Part shown: positions 24,922 to 37,728 of the stretch, in pieces
Numbering within the stretch: position 1 is the first letter of the stretch
Layout of the letters: each line of letters opens with the position of its first letter
From: Omphiscola glabra
Lineage: Eukaryota; Mollusca; Gastropoda; Lymnaeidae
Direction of reading: 5' to 3'
Assembly: GCA_964017045.1 (NCBI GenBank)
Contig: OZ024799.1
Location: forward strand, 31,958,736-32,022,735
Length of the DNA stretch: 64,000 nucleotides
Position numbers and translations under genes: made by a program
The notes under the pieces: generated by a model
What the model saw: only the letters and a program-made list of their open reading frames with translations
Told to the model about the DNA's origin: nothing
The model's database searches: none

Positions 24922-25104
24922 GTCTTCAGAAGACACAGCGACAGATATATTTTACTAGTCGCTTCAGAGGACACAGCGACAGATATATTTTACTAGTCTC
25001 TTCGGAGAACAGAGCGACATATATATTTTACAAGTCGCTTCAGACACTCGAAGATGGTGTCTATATCTGGACAGATATATTTTACAATTCGCTTCAGACA
25101 CTCG
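24922..25104. repeat. 38-bp minisatellite, 4-5 copies
   Basis: Units contain acagcgacagatatatttta and cgcttcaga. The spacing of acacagcg is 38 bp, and the last copies are diverged. Confidence 0.85.
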
Positions 25105-25633
25105 CGAGATTTAAACATTAGATAAACCTTATGAGATTTTCATCCCTTTGACTTTGGACGAAATTTGTAGCGGCACACTTAGCATCGCCTCGCGGCACAC
25201 CAGTTGCGGAGTTCTGCTTTATTTCACGCTGCCCTATTTCTTGGAGGACATGTACATTATTTGAACGAATAGGATAGTCGCCAAGTTGTTGAGATATTTA
25301 GCTTAAAACCCTGCGTTTTTCTGATGAGAAATTCTTAGTAAATGCAATTCAATAGGTCAAACAAATATCCCAGGACGGATTGTAGTGAAATAAACAAATG
25401 TAAGGCAATATTTTTCTAAATATAACAGTTCATCAAAATTATCTTCAAAGCTAGTTAACTACAATTGTCTGTTCTTGTAATTAAACATTTAATTTATAAT
25501 TTTGTTTTTAAATTGAATTATACAACTTTCTTAAAGTATGGCTATTCTATTAAAACAGTTCGAATGCTTCTCCCGCCTTCTAAAATGAATACAACAGTCT
25601 TCCATATTAACATTATTAAACTATTCTCCCATA
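25105..25633. other. Unique spacer
   Basis: AT-rich unique DNA. The word cgcggcacaccagttgcgg near 25190 resembles a hAT terminus but has no partner. Confidence 0.45.
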
Positions 25634-25641
25634 ATTTAGAT

Positions 25642-26004
25642 CAGGGGCAGGTAAACTTTTTGTCTGAGAGAGCCATGCAGGGACACCACATAATCTGTGA
25701 GAGCCAGGGACACCACATATTATGTGAGAGCCAGGGACACCACATATTCTGTGAGAGCCAAGGACACCATATATTTTGAAAAGTAATTCTGTGAGGGCCA
25801 TACATTATGTTTAAAGCTAAAAATTCAATTAAATGTGTGCAGGGTTGCTATTTTTCTGTCTTTTATCTCCTTTACCACTTCTAATGCTGAGCTGCGGTAG
25901 GCTTTAGCTCATTTGTAGAATGAAATATTGATATGCAATTAATATGTAGATCAAAGGAGTCTAAAGAAACCTATCAATAGAGCCAAATAGGTTCCCGACT
26001 CCTG
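25642..26004. mobile_element. hAT-like MITE containing a small minisatellite
   Basis: 363-bp element from caggggcaggtaaac to ttcccgactcctg with perfect 8-bp duplications atttagat. Inside, 25675-25775 holds three to four copies of a unit of about 30 bp with gagagccagggacaccacat. Confidence 0.87.
25675..25775. repeat. About 30-bp tandem repeat inside a MITE
   Basis: Consecutive gagagccagggacaccacat units with atctgt or attatgt linkers. Confidence 0.85.
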
Positions 26005-26012
26005 ATTTAGAT

Positions 26013-27063
26013 GTTCCTCCATAATACAACTATATCCCATAATACATGCCCCCCCCCCCCCCCCCAGATTTCCTAGATTCTTTTCTGATGCTTATATTAA
26101 AAGTTATTTTCCTACATTATTCTCCGATACCTTATATTAAACGCTATTTCCTACATTCTTCTAATCAAGTGAAGAATCAGTAATTTCCCAGAAAAAAAAC
26201 ACCAGCTGTTTCATTTATCATTTACGATGAAACTGAAGGACAAAGAAAGGATAATGGGAGTACGCCAAGGGATGTAGAGCGTCAAGGGTTTTTTTTTTTT
26301 TTTTTTTTTTTTGGGGGGGGGGGGGGGGCTGGGGGAGCCTACAAATTACACGGGGAATATACTCAATATATAATTGTTCATTTTTCTATTTCTGTGTCGA
26401 TGCTCAGCGCTTCGATCCTAGACCATGGCTCAGCTGTGACACGGGATCTCAAATTGTACAATTATACTGGGTAGTACATCAAACAGTCAACGCTAATAAT
26501 AGAGGGGAAGCTTTTGAGAAAGGGTATATTGTGGAGCTGTGCTGACGAATTTGATATAATTCAAACCCGCATTAGTCTGGTTTGGGGGTGGGGGTACCGA
26601 CTTCCGTCAGAGTTTTATACATGATGTGGACGCTTATGACAGCTAGACTGGGGTCAATACGATAGAGAGAGTTTGGAGAAGTGGAGAGAACTCATAACAA
26701 CGGACAAAAGTCAGGTATTTGAATCAGTGTCAGCGTAACTTCAACTTCGATCGAGTTAAATCGATTTCTGATGATAGTTCCTAGAAAATATTTCTTTCAA
26801 CAAAACCAAAAGTAGGCGTTACGACAGCAGGGGAAAATTGAGGTGGAAAATAACTGCAAAAATGAGTATTGCAAAATAACCATGTACCTGCTGGCTGTGG
26901 CACTCTGTCGGTGGCGTACTTGCCGCCACCCGCTCACGGTTTGATCTTGTCACTTCCTGTTTGTTGCAGACATCAAAAATACCCGCAAAAATGCGTGACT
27001 AATGACTGGGGGGTGGGGCTACCGCACATGACGAAGTTATTTTTTGGGTCAGTGTTAATGTTT
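26013..27063. other. Unique spacer with homopolymers
   Basis: Contains poly-C at about 26049-26065 and an adjoining T-run and G-run at 26289-26330. No gene is supported. Confidence 0.5.
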
Positions 27064-27163
27064 TGACAAGCTGTCTTCATTGTTATACAATTGTTATTGA
27101 CAAGCGAACCTTAATTGTTATACAATTGTCATTGACAAGCCACCTTAATTTTTATACAATTTT
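27064..27163. repeat. About 40-bp repeat, 3 copies
   Basis: Three degenerate units containing ttgttatacaattgttattg and gacaagc. Confidence 0.75.
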
Positions 27164-28314
27164 TGAGGTTATTGTGCGTACCGCGCCGGGAGGGGGGGAG
27201 GGGGGTAAATTGGGTTTGTGAAATTTTATTGAGATATATTTTTTTTAGTTTGTCCGGTATTGAGCTGTTTTATCCCACAATCCAATGATATTTAGAATAC
27301 TAGTTTTGAAAACCACAACAGAAAAGTCATACGATTAAGAAAAATATAGTTTTTGTTAAAGAATCTCATTTAGCGCAGTTGTCGGTAATTTTATTTCGTG
27401 AAATCACTGTCATCATATTTTCTTCCCCCTTGAAAAACAGAAAAAACTGATTTTTGGGGCAGGGGGGCGGGCTGAAAATTTGACGGAATGCGTTGTCATC
27501 GGCAACGAATCTATGTGCCAAGTTTCAGCTCGATAGGTTGACGGGAAGTGAGTCAATTAGCCGTCCCGAAGATCTTGTTAGCCACGAACAAAAGCGAAGG
27601 TAATAAAAAAAAAAACATCATTTGTAAAAATGTAACTGAACTTTTTGTAAGTCCCTTTTTTTACAACTTTAATTCCAAACTGGTATATTTTACAGCGCCG
27701 ACCCATGAAAATTTTTAAATTTTAAAAAAAAAAATGTAATAAAGTGATTCAGAACTCTGTTTCCAATAACAGCTCTGCGACTCCACAGCCTTGGATTCTT
27801 CCAGTACTCCCCGGGTTTAAAGGTAGATTGTCCTGTAGAGACTTTATGACACGGTGAAGCATTCTGCACATGATGCGGAATATCCAACGTTAAATCTTTA
27901 AGACTAGTCATTAGGGCTGAACAGAGGGTTGTCTGATGTATTCTTAGGCGGCGCTATACCCAAACTTTTACGTTTGGCGGATCGGTGGACACGTTTTGAA
28001 ATTGAACCAGGGTCAGACGACGGTTTTATACATTTTCTTTTCAATTTTTTTTTATGCCATTATTATTCATGTTGCGGTGCAAGGGAACGCAATGCTTTCG
28101 GACCGGTGCCGATCCGCGGACCACCATTTGTGGAACGCTGTTCGAATCATTAGTGAATGGAAGGAATGAGATATATGATACCTGTATAATGTTAGAAGAA
28201 AATCTGCGGAAAGAATAGATTTGAAATGGGATACTTACTGATAAGAAAAGGGTTGATGTATACATCTGACTGACTTATTGCTCAGAAATGAGTTATTTAA
28301 TCCATTTGTTTAAG
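27164..28314. other. Spacer, possibly with a dispersed repeat
   Basis: The stretch around 27500-27600 (gccaagtttcagctcgatag) reads like a dispersed repeat, but I cannot place it in a family. The rest is unique AT-rich DNA. Confidence 0.3.
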
Positions 28315-28810
28315 CCAGACAGAGAAGGGAAGAAAGAAAGTTGGAGAGAGGTGAACAAGAAGGTGGGGTTAGTAGAGAGAGATGTAGGAAGAGCTGGGGG
28401 GAGAGATGAACACGATTGGGTGACAAGATAGAGGTGTATAGGAAAAGATGGAGACGGAGAGAGACGAACCAAAATATGGGAAAAGAGAGAGAGGTATGAG
28501 TCGAGGACAGGTGAGCAAGAAGTGGGGGGGGGGGCAAGAGAGATATGTAGGAAGACAGGGAGGCAAAGAGAGGTGAACAAGAAGAGGGGATCTAGAGAGT
28601 TGTATGTCGAGTGGGAGACGGAGAGAGAGTTAGACAAAAACAGGGGAGCTAGAGAGAGATGTAGGAAGATATGGAGGAACATACAGAGGTAGAAATACAA
28701 AGAGTGCGATGGAGAGAGGGAAGAAGTAGATAGGTTGAAAAAGGAAGTGCGACGGGCGAGTCTGAGAGTGGAAGAGCGATGCGGATGGTGAAGAAGATAG
28801 AGAGCTAGGG
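28315..28810. repeat. Purine-rich low-complexity tract
   Basis: Plus strand is almost all A and G (gagagaga, ggaagaga words) with irregular repeats. The 186-residue minus-strand frame is its Leu/Ser/Phe-rich translation and not a credible gene. Confidence 0.8.
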
Positions 28811-29514
28811 GGAAAATGATAGGTGAGAACCAGCCAACTCTTGCATCATTCACAACATTTAGCTAATTCAGGTTCCTGGCATGAAATTAACAACACAAAG
28901 CATTAAACGACCGTGACCACACAGAGAGATATTCGTAACCATTGTCATTACAACCACAAGTCCCCACAGACAGAAAATCGTAGCCATTGTCATTACAACC
29001 ACACGTCCACAAAGTTGTAACGTAGGCGACACGAAATGTAACGTATGGCAAAGAGAGGCATTTCTGTGTATAACACTGTTATATCAGTATGTCACATTTC
29101 TGTAAGAGGACTGATTTTGTTATATTTTAAATTCTTTAAAAATACTGCGCATTAGACTGAACGTTTAATAACTTCACGTTTTTGACCCAATGAAATGTGA
29201 CCATTAATAAGTATAAGAAACTATGGGGCGTTGGTCTTTTATAAATGAACATATTTTCAACGAGGGTTTTTTTTTTATTATTTTTTTTTGGCTGGGTGTA
29301 TTTTGTTTTGTTTTTTTGTTGAAAAAACAACGACAAAATATTTTTTATTGGAAGCTTATACTAAATAAACACATATTAAAAGATGCCAATATATAAATAT
29401 ATAGTATGATAATTTGAGTTTTACCAGAAGAAAAACGTTTTGGGAATCTTACTTTAAAAATTTATAAGGTCATTAAAACTTACGAGATCCTCTCGAAAAA
29501 GATGTTTCTCGTCT
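28811..29514. other. Unique spacer
   Basis: Has a two-copy phrase (attgtcattacaaccaca near 28938 and 28988), otherwise unique AT-rich DNA. Confidence 0.5.
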
Positions 29515-30545
29515 GGGCATGACTCATAACATAGGAAGGACTTTGATTCAATGACCTGGGAAGAACTCATAATATGTGGAAGACTTTGATTCAATGACCT
29601 GGGAAGAACTCATAACATGGGGAAGAATTGATTCTATGACCTGGGAAGGACTCATAACATATGGAAGACTTTGATTCAATGACCTTGGAAGGACTCATAA
29701 CATGGGACGGACTTTGATTCAATGACCTGCGAAGGACTCATAATATGGGGAAGACTTTGATTCAATGACCTGGGAAGGACTAATAACATTGGGAAGACTT
29801 TGATTCTATGACCTGGGAAGGACTCATAACATAGGAATGACTTTGATTCAATGACCTGGGAAGGACTCATACCATAGGAAGGACTTTGATTCAATGATCT
29901 GGGAAGGACTCATAACATAGGGAAGACTTTGATTCAATGACCCGGGAAGGACTAATAACATAGGAAGGACTTTGATTCAATGACCTGGGAAGGACTAATA
30001 ATATAGGGAAGACTTTGATTCATTGACCTGGGAAGGACTAATAACATGGGGAAGACTTTGACCCAATGACCTGGGAAGGACTAATAACATGGGGAAGACT
30101 TTGATTCAATGACCTGGGAAGGACTCATAATATGGGGAAGACTTTTATTCAATGACCTGGGAAGGACTAATAACATGGGGAAGACTTTGAGTCAATGACC
30201 TGGGAAGGACTAATAACATGGGGAAGACTTTGATTCAATGACCTGGGAAGGACTCATAACATGGGGAAGACTTTGAGTCAATGACCTGGGAAGGACTAAT
30301 AAGATAGGGAAGACGTTGACTCAATGACCTGGGAAGGACTAATAACATGGGGAAGACTTTGATTCAATGACCTGGGAAGGACTCATAACATGGGGAAGAC
30401 TTTGAATCAATGACCTGGGAAGGACTCATAACATGGGGAAGACTTTGATTCAATGACCTGGGAAGGACTCATAACATAGGGAAGACTTTGATTCAATGAC
30501 CTGGGAAGAACTCATAACATAGGGAAGACTTTGATTCAATGCCGG
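29515..30545. repeat. 43-bp minisatellite, about 24 copies
   Basis: Units contain tttgattcaatgacctggga and aggactcataacatgggg. Period 43 measured from ggact at 30121 and 30164. Variants (taataac for cataac) are scattered. Confidence 0.95.
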
Positions 30546-30878
30546 ATGAACATTGTTTTACCTTCCTTGATGTACTTTTAAAAACAAGCGATAACGTTAC
30601 ATGACACCACTGTTGTCCTGTTTTTGTTCGGTTTTTTTTGTATCTTTATTTATTGTCTCTTTACCTCTCGACAGTATGTGTCTGTCCTGTTTCCTGTTAA
30701 CGTCATATTGATTATTTTCGGATGCCCGTCCTATTAGTTGGTAAATTTTGATGAAATCGTTTTGTTATTTTTTAATTTGTGAAGAAAATTTGAGTTTTCT
30801 TCTATAATGGTACAGTTATTTTGAAGGTATATTTTCATACAGATCCTAACACAGTGGTGGTCAACCCAAATGGCGTCA
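30546..30878. other. Unique spacer
   Basis: AT-rich DNA. A lone cagtggtggtcaaccc near 30851 resembles a hAT terminus; the next MITE is inserted just after it. Confidence 0.45.
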
Positions 30879-30886
30879 CCGGTTAC

Positions 30887-31037
30887 CAGTGGCGTAACAA
30901 CGGCTTGGCATTGGGGCAGTTGCCGAGGGCGCCGGCCTGCGCCAAATCAAACGGGCGCCGCTAAATCACTAATTTTTTAATTTTGTTATTTAAAAAATAA
31001 ATTAGCCAAGAGCGCCAAAAACCCAGTTACGCCTCTG
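30887..31037. mobile_element. MITE with CAGTGGCGTAAC ends
   Basis: 151-bp element from cagtggcgtaac to gttacgcctctg, flanked by ccggttac and caggttac (two mismatches). Internally rich in ggcgcc words. Confidence 0.75.
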
Positions 31038-31100
31038 CAGGTTACTTTGATCGCGAGTCAAGTATTCGCGTGCCGCATTCCATTAAACCTTATTATGACC

Positions 31101-31206
31101 ACACACTCACACTCACACACACTCACACACAACACACACGCGCGCGCGCACACACACACCTACACACACACCGACACCCACCCACTCACACACGCACGCA
31201 CACACA
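31101..31206. repeat. (CA)n microsatellite
   Basis: Imperfect (CA)n with cgcgcgcg and ctcaca interruptions. Confidence 0.9.
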
Positions 31207-31947
31207 GACAAATAAAAAAAAAGAATTAAAGTTGTAAACAAGAAATTATTTATTATTAATGCATGTAATTATTAGATAATAAAACATATACTCTTGCTGC
31301 CATACACATAAAAATTGAGTATAATTAAATCGAAATAAAAGTGTTTAATTTAATTTATACAATGCTTGTTGTTGATACAAGAAAAACCCGTCGTTGTTAC
31401 AAGAAAAACCCGTCGTTGTTACAAGAAAAACCCGTCGTTGTTACTTTGATCGACCGAGATGAGGCGGGAGAGCGGAAGTAAGAGAGCAACCATCGAAGTC
31501 TGCCGAGCTAAGTCGGGGAGCCCCCTCTGCCAGATTTTTTGGGGGGTATAATTTTAAAAATGCATGCTACACTTATTGGAGAACAGCAGAAGAAATGTGA
31601 CTGGCAAGTAAGGTTTCCCTTACCTATATGTGTTTCTATAAGTCATTTAATTTTAGTCGATACAAAATAGTAATCATATTTTGAAATTTTGATTTTATAT
31701 TTGAGATAAAATATTTGAATCTATGTCATTCCAGATGCGGGACCGGCAAACAGAAACGGACAAAATACTCACACAAAAATATGTTTAGATACATTTAAGG
31801 TACGTATTAGAAAATAACCACTACCGTAATTGAATTAAGAAATAAGTTCATTTGTGATACAGACACAATATTTAACGCGGCGGTCTGCGGGTTGGCCTCC
31901 CGTGTCCTAGGTACTTCAGTGTTTGTTTGTTTGTTGTTTTTTTTATA
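31207..31947. other. Spacer with a 22-bp repeat
   Basis: Three to four copies of ttgttacaagaaaaacccgt plus two bases lie at 31366-31444. The rest is unique. Confidence 0.6.
31366..31444. repeat. 22-bp tandem repeat, about 3.5 copies
   Basis: Copies of gttgttacaagaaaaacccg with two further bases. Confidence 0.9.
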
Positions 31948-31955
31948 CTCTAAGG

Positions 31956-32135
31956 CAGCGGTTCTCAACCTGTGGGTCGCGACCTCTTTCTCAGGGGTCG
32001 CTTAAGACCATCGGAAAACACATATACTCTACAGCTATGAAGTAGAAACACTAATAATTTTGTGATTGGGGGTCGCCACAACATGAGGAACTGTATTAAA
32101 GGGTCGCGGCATTAGGAAGGTTGAGAACCACTGCA
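31956..32135 (+). mobile_element. hAT-like MITE (CAGCGGTTCTCAACC family), copy 4
   Basis: Runs from cagcggttctcaacc to ggttgagaaccactgca, flanked by perfect 8-bp duplications ctctaagg. The shared inner words tctacag and atgaagtagaaacac match copy 1. Confidence 0.92.
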
Positions 32136-32143
32136 CTCTAAGG

Positions 32144-32414
32144 GTTGGTTTGGGTTGTGTAAAGCCTTTAAATATCGCAAACCTTTCCATACATTTTATA
32201 AAAAGATTGAGCCGCGTGATCAGGGCAACATTCCATTACACGTCTAGATATTAAACAAAGCTAGCGTCACTAGGGGGGTGCAGGGGTTGGACCGCATCGG
32301 GGGACACTTTCGCTGGGGTTTGACACCAAATAGTAAATTAAACCTCTGATAGGGCTTATCATAGAGCTTGTTGGTGTTCGTTTCACAGCAGTGCTCAATT
32401 ATATACAATAGCAG
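32144..32414. other. Unique spacer
   Basis: No recognisable feature. Confidence 0.5.
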
Positions 32415-33247
32415 GGTGCCGCCAGATTAGTGTGTCACCAGAGCAGGGTGTCACCAGATCAGGGTGCCACCAGAGTAGGGTGCCACCAGAGCAGGGTGCC
32501 GCCAGATCAGGGTGCCGCCAGAGCAGGGTGCCGCCAGATCAAGGTGCCGCCAGATTAGTGTGTCACCAGAGCAGGGTGCCACCAGAGAAGGGTGCCACCA
32601 GAGCAGAGTGCCACCAGAGCAGGGTGCCGCCAGATCAAGGTGCCGCCAGATTAGTGTGTCACCAGAGCAGGGTGCCACCAGAGAAGGGTGCCACCAGAGC
32701 AGAGTGCCACCAGAGCAGGGTGCCACGAGAGCAGGATGCCGCCAGATCAAGGTGCCGCCAGATTAGTGTGTCACCAGAGCAGGGTGCCACCAGAGCAGAG
32801 TGCCACCAGAGCAGGGTGCCACCAGAGCAGGGTGCCACCAGAGCAGGGTGCCACCAGAGCAGGGTGCCACCAGAGCAGAGTGCCACCAGAACAGGGTGCC
32901 GCCAGAGCAGGGTGTCACCAGATCAGGGTGCCACCAGAGTAGGGTGCCACCAGAGCAGGGTGCCGCCAGATCAGGGTGCCGCCAGATTAGTGTGTCACCA
33001 GAGCAGAGTGCCACCAGAGCAGAGTGCCACCAGAGCAGGGTGCCACCAGAGCAGGGTGCCGCCAGATCAAGGTGCCGCCAGATTAGTTTGTCACCAGAGC
33101 AGGGTGCCACCAGAGCAGAGTGCCACCAGAGCAGGGTGCCACCAGAGCAGGGTGCCACCAGAGCAGGGTGCCACCAGAGCAGGGTGCCACCAGAGCAGAG
33201 TGCCACCAGAGCAGGGTGCCACCAGAGCAGGGTGCCACCAGAGTAGG
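32415..33247. repeat. 16-bp minisatellite, about 52 copies
   Basis: Unit accagagcagggtgcc with variants gccagatcaagg and agattagtgtg. The variant block containing agatcaaggtgccgcc and agattagtgtgtcacc recurs at about 32536, 32632, 32744 and 33063, so there is higher-order structure. The unit lacks stops in all three plus frames, so 48 bp encode a 16-residue peptide repeat and frames of up to 278 residues appear on both strands. These are artefacts. Confidence 0.96.
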
Positions 33248-33885
33248 CTGACCCGGCGGAAGTCATGAGCTTACCGCACTCGGTGACACCAACACTAGGG
33301 GCGCCAATGATTGCTTGCAGTGGAAGGGGGATAGGGATTCCTTATTCCGATGGGGGGTCATTTTCAGTCGCCAGGAGTGTTCTTTTCTTGTAAAGGGGTT
33401 GAGGGGTGGGGAGGCAGGGCAAATAGCTTGATTCACCCAGAGTGGCACTAACCCTGGTTACTTAACTGTTTGTTTGTTTAAAAAAAAAATATTTAAAAAT
33501 GTAACGTGGATTATCTACTAAATTGAGGATTTTTTGAAAAACATAAATAACTCTCCGGTCATTTAAGGCTAACTTGTTATTTCCCTTCCTTGATTGAACA
33601 ATACAAACAGATCTTAATCTCACTCGTCAGATCTTATAACCACGTTGCTATCAAAGCACAATGTCGACGACAATAATCCGGACGCAGACTATTTTCAATT
33701 ATAGTTTAAATATGTTATAGCTACAAAATTCATTGAATAGGTAACACTTTAAATGAAACACCACGCACACGTAACGTTGATGCATTCCTTAAATTGACCT
33801 TCTCTTTAAAACTAATGAACGGTTTCAAATGGTGGCTGTGAAGACTAAACAAATTAGTGCATTGTGTTGAAGTTTGAAGTTTATG
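33248..33885. other. Unique spacer
   Basis: No recognisable feature. Confidence 0.5.
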
Positions 33886-35750
33886 TTGACTGTTCGCCAA
33901 TCATCAGTTTTGTGAGTACGGCTCTTGATCTATAAGTTCGCCTATCACCAGTTTAAGTGAGTACGGCTCTTGATCTATAAGTTCGCCTATCATCAGTTTT
34001 GTGAGTACGGCTCTTGATCTATAAGTTCGCCTATCACCAGTTTAAGTGAGTACGGCTCTTGATCTATAAGTTCGCCAATCATCAGTTTTGTGAGTACGGC
34101 TCTTGATCTATAAGTTCGTCTATCACCAGTTTAAGTGAGTACGGCTCTTGATCTATAAGTTCGCCAATCATCAGTTTTGTGAGTATGGCTCTTGATCTAT
34201 AAGTTCGCCAATCATCAGTTTTGTGAGTATGGCTCTTGATCTATAAGTTCGCCAATCATCAGTTTTGTGAGTACGGCTCTTGATCTATAAGTTCGCCAAT
34301 CATCGTACGGCTCTTGATCTATAAGTTCGCCAATCATCAGTTTTGTGAGTACGGCTCTTGATCTATAAGTTCGCCAATCATCAGTTTTGTGAGTATGGCT
34401 CTTGATCTATAAGTTCGCCAATCATCAGTTTTGTTCGTACGGCTCTTGATCTATAAGTTCGCCTATCACCAGTTTAAGTGAGTACGGCTCTTGATCTATA
34501 AGTTCGCCAATCATCAGTTTTGTGAGTATAGCTCTTGATCTATAAGTTCGCCACTCATCAGTTTTGTGAGTACGGCTCTTGATCTATAAGTTCGCCAATC
34601 ATCAGTTTTGTGAGTACGGCTCTTGATCTATAAGTTCGCCAATCATCAGTTTTGTGAGTATGGCTCTTGATCTATAAGTTCGCCAATCATCAGTTTTGTG
34701 AGTACGGCTCTTGATCTATAAGTTCGCCAATCATCGTACGGCTCTTGATCTATAAGTTCGCCAATCATCAGTTTTGTGAGTACGGCTCTTGATCTATAAG
34801 TTCGCCAATCATCAGTTTTGTGAGTACGGCTCTTGATCTATAAGTTCGCCAATTATCGGTTTTGTGAGTACGGCTCTTGATCTATAAGTTCGCCAATCAT
34901 CGTACGGCTCTTGATCTATAAGTTCGCCAATCATCAGTTTTGTGAGTAAGGCTCTTGATCTATAAGTTCGCCAATTATCGGTTTTGTGAGTACGGCTCTT
35001 GATCTATAAGTTCGCCAATCATCGTACGGCTCTTGATCTATAAGTTCGCCAATCATCAGTTTTGTGAGTACGGCTCTTGATCTATAAGTTCGCCAATCAT
35101 CAGTTTTGTGAGTACGGCTCTTGATCTATAAGTTCGCCAATCATCAGTTTTGTTCGTACGGCTCTTGATCTATAAGTTCGCCTATCACCAGTTTAAGTGA
35201 GTACGGCTCTTGATCTATAAGTTCGCCAATCATCAGTTTTGTGAGTACGGCTCTTGATCTATAAGTTCGCCAATCATCAGTTTTGTGAGTACGGCTCTTG
35301 ATCTATAAGTTCGCCAATCATCAGTTTTGTTCGTACGGCTCTTGATCTATAAGTTCGCCTATCACCAGTTTAAGTGAGTACGGCTCTTGATCTATAAGTT
35401 CGCCAATCATCAGTTTTGTGAGTACGGCTCTTGATCTATAAGTTCGCCAATCATCAGTTTTGTGAGTACGGCTCTTGATCTATAAGTTCGCCAATCATCA
35501 GTTTTGTGAGTACGGCTCTTGATCTATAAGTTCGCCAATCATCAGTTTTGTGAGTATGGCTCTTGATCTATAAGTTCGCCAATCATCGTACGGCTCTTTA
35601 TCTATAAGTTCGCCAATCATCGTACGGCTCTTGATCTATAAGTTCGCCAATCATCGTACGGCTCTTGATCTATAAGTTCGCCTATCACCAGTTTTGTGAG
35701 TACGGCTCTTGATCTATACGTTCGCCTATCACCAGTTTTGTGAGTATGGC
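33886..35750. repeat. 44-bp minisatellite, about 43 copies, with 34-bp short units
   Basis: Unit gtacggctcttgatctataa plus gttcgccaatcatcagtttt plus gtga. A second type has caccagtttaagtga. Near 34300, 34735, 34900, 35020 and from 35585 on, units lack agttttgtga and are 34 bp. Both-type alternation is strict at the left end (33890-34150) and lost later. This is the largest array in the window. Confidence 0.96.
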
Positions 35751-35821
35751 CCCCGGTCTATTAGTTCGTCAAATGGTCGGCTGTATGGAACATTGTCTAT
35801 GTGGCTGTGTTATTCCTTCGG

Positions 35822-35942
35822 GTCTCTCTCTGTCTCTCTTTTTCTCTCTCTCCCCCACTCTCTCTCAAGCTCTCTCTCTCCTGTATCACCCTCTCTCTCC
35901 CCGTCTCTCTTCCCCCCTCTATCTATCTCTTATCTCCCCCTC
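35822..35942. repeat. Polypyrimidine (TC)n tract
   Basis: Almost pure C/T on the plus strand with tctctc repeats. Confidence 0.9.
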
Positions 35943-36744
35943 ACTAGTATTATAAGCAATGAGGTTAACAAGGCCAACTCCTGAAGACTTTGTTTCATAA
36001 AAACTAACGGTTTCGGTAATAAAGAAAAATTGAGGAAACACCCTATGCACACCCCCACCCACTTCTCTATCGGCAACTTCAGTGGGAGTGGCCTGCAGCA
36101 ACGGCCAGGTTTGTCATCCGCGTATCTAACCGATCTTTGGGTCTTCAGCGGTTCCATCTGCATGTTGTCCTGAAAGATTAGCTTTGGTAACAATCTACAA
36201 ACATGACCAAGGCCTCCCCCCCCCCCCATTGTCAAGTCTTCCAAGTTACCGGTATTGCAATATGGAGCAGGTTTCTTTTGCAATAGAAGATTATATGGAA
36301 CCTTCGCGGGAATTGAGTCTCGTTGATGTCCTTCTTCTGTCTCGATTAGCCTTTGGGTTTTCTAGCAATCGGATTGATAAAGAAGAATACTTAATCGGCC
36401 CCTTATTCGTACAGATTCTGATCTTTGTATAGATGCTCAGAGTGGTTGGATCCACGTTTTAATGTCAACATTCCCACTGGCCAATCGCTTCACTTTTTTG
36501 GTTCATCCGGAAGTTGTAGAATAGACTACAGTGTCTACTTGAATCTATTTGAATTAGTGACGTCATTCTGTCTTTGATATATTTGTGCTTGCATCCTGAT
36601 TTAAAAAAAAATACAATTGATGTTCCACATTCATGAGAAGAATATTTACACAAATAACGTATCCACACGATCTGTTTAACTTCATAAACACGACAACATT
36701 GAGTTGTCAATAACATTGTCATTGGGTGAGTCAGTTTTAACAGC
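35943..36744. other. Unique spacer
   Basis: No gene is supported; a poly-C run lies at about 36217. Confidence 0.5.
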
Positions 36745-37316
36745 AAGATGAGTGGGTGATTGAACAAGTGGGTGATTGACCGAGTGGGTGATTGACCGAG
36801 TGGGTGATTGACCGAGTGGGTGATTGAACAAGTGGGTGATTGACCAAGTGGGTGATTGAACAAGTGGGTGATTGAACAAGTGGATGATTGACCAAGTGGG
36901 CGATTGACCGAGTGGGTGATTGAACAAGTGGGTGATTGAACAAGTGGATGATTGACCAAGTGGGCGATTGACCGAGTGGGTGATTGAACAAGTGGGTGAT
37001 TGACCAAGTGGGTGATTGAACAAGTGGGTGATTGACCAAGTGGGTGATTGAACAAGTGGGTGATTGAACAAGTGGATGATTGACCGAGTGGGTGATTGAC
37101 CGAGTGGGTGATTGACCGAGTGGACGATTGACCGAGTGGACGATTGACCGAGTGGACGATTGACCGAGTGGGTGATTGACCGAGTGAGTGATTGACCGAG
37201 TGGGCGATTGACCGAGTGGGTGATTGACCGAGTGAGGGATTGACCGAGTTGGCGATTGACCGAGTGAGTGATTGACCAAGTGGATGATTGACCGAGTGGG
37301 TGATTGACCGAGTGGG
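36745..37316. repeat. 16-bp minisatellite, about 35 copies
   Basis: Unit gtgggtgattgaccga. The variant gaacaa occurs only left of about 37075 and gaccga dominates to the right. A block of 64 bp at 36890 is repeated at 36954. As at 32415, all three frames are open, giving 16-residue peptide repeats on the minus strand. Confidence 0.96.
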
Positions 37317-37583
37317 CGTGAAACAGAAATTAGGATTGATGCCGTTTGGTTGAAATAAAATCCGGTCAATTGCTCCACTAGATTTCGAAACCATCCTGTT
37401 AGCAACAGCATCTGATGCATGCTGGCTGTCAATCAATAGCTTTTTTTCTTTTTCCCCGCCCTTTTTACTTCCTGTGAATTTCCGTGCCGCGAACTAATAC
37501 CCGTTAAACAACACATAGCAAAAAAACAAAAACAAAAAGAAAACTATTTTTAAAGATGCGTATCCTTCTTCAGTGTAAACATC

Positions 37584-37728
37584 ACGTTACCTGATTGAGA
37601 TTGTGTCACGTTACCTGATTGAGATTGTGTCACGTTACCTGATTGAGATTGTGTCACGTTATCTGATTGAGATTGTGTCATGTTACCTAATTGAGATTGT
37701 GTCACGTTATCAGATTGAGATTATATCA
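37584..37728. repeat. 24-bp minisatellite, 6 copies
   Basis: Copies of cacgttacctgattgagatt plus gtgt. Confidence 0.93.

Noticed and set aside
28293..28853. 186-residue minus-strand frame
   Set aside because: Low-complexity purine/pyrimidine tract; no domain or splice signals.
32432..33268. 278-residue plus-strand frame with a 16-residue peptide repeat
   Set aside because: A 16-bp DNA repeat read through all three frames; equivalent frames exist in other phases and on the minus strand, with no start context or codon bias.
33886..35750. CRISPR-like array
   Set aside because: The repeats are directly head-to-tail without unique spacers, and the DNA is eukaryotic.
36465..37436. 323-residue minus-strand frame resembling a repeat protein
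   Set aside because: Same effect from the second 16-bp array; the flanking non-repeat parts have no recognisable domain.
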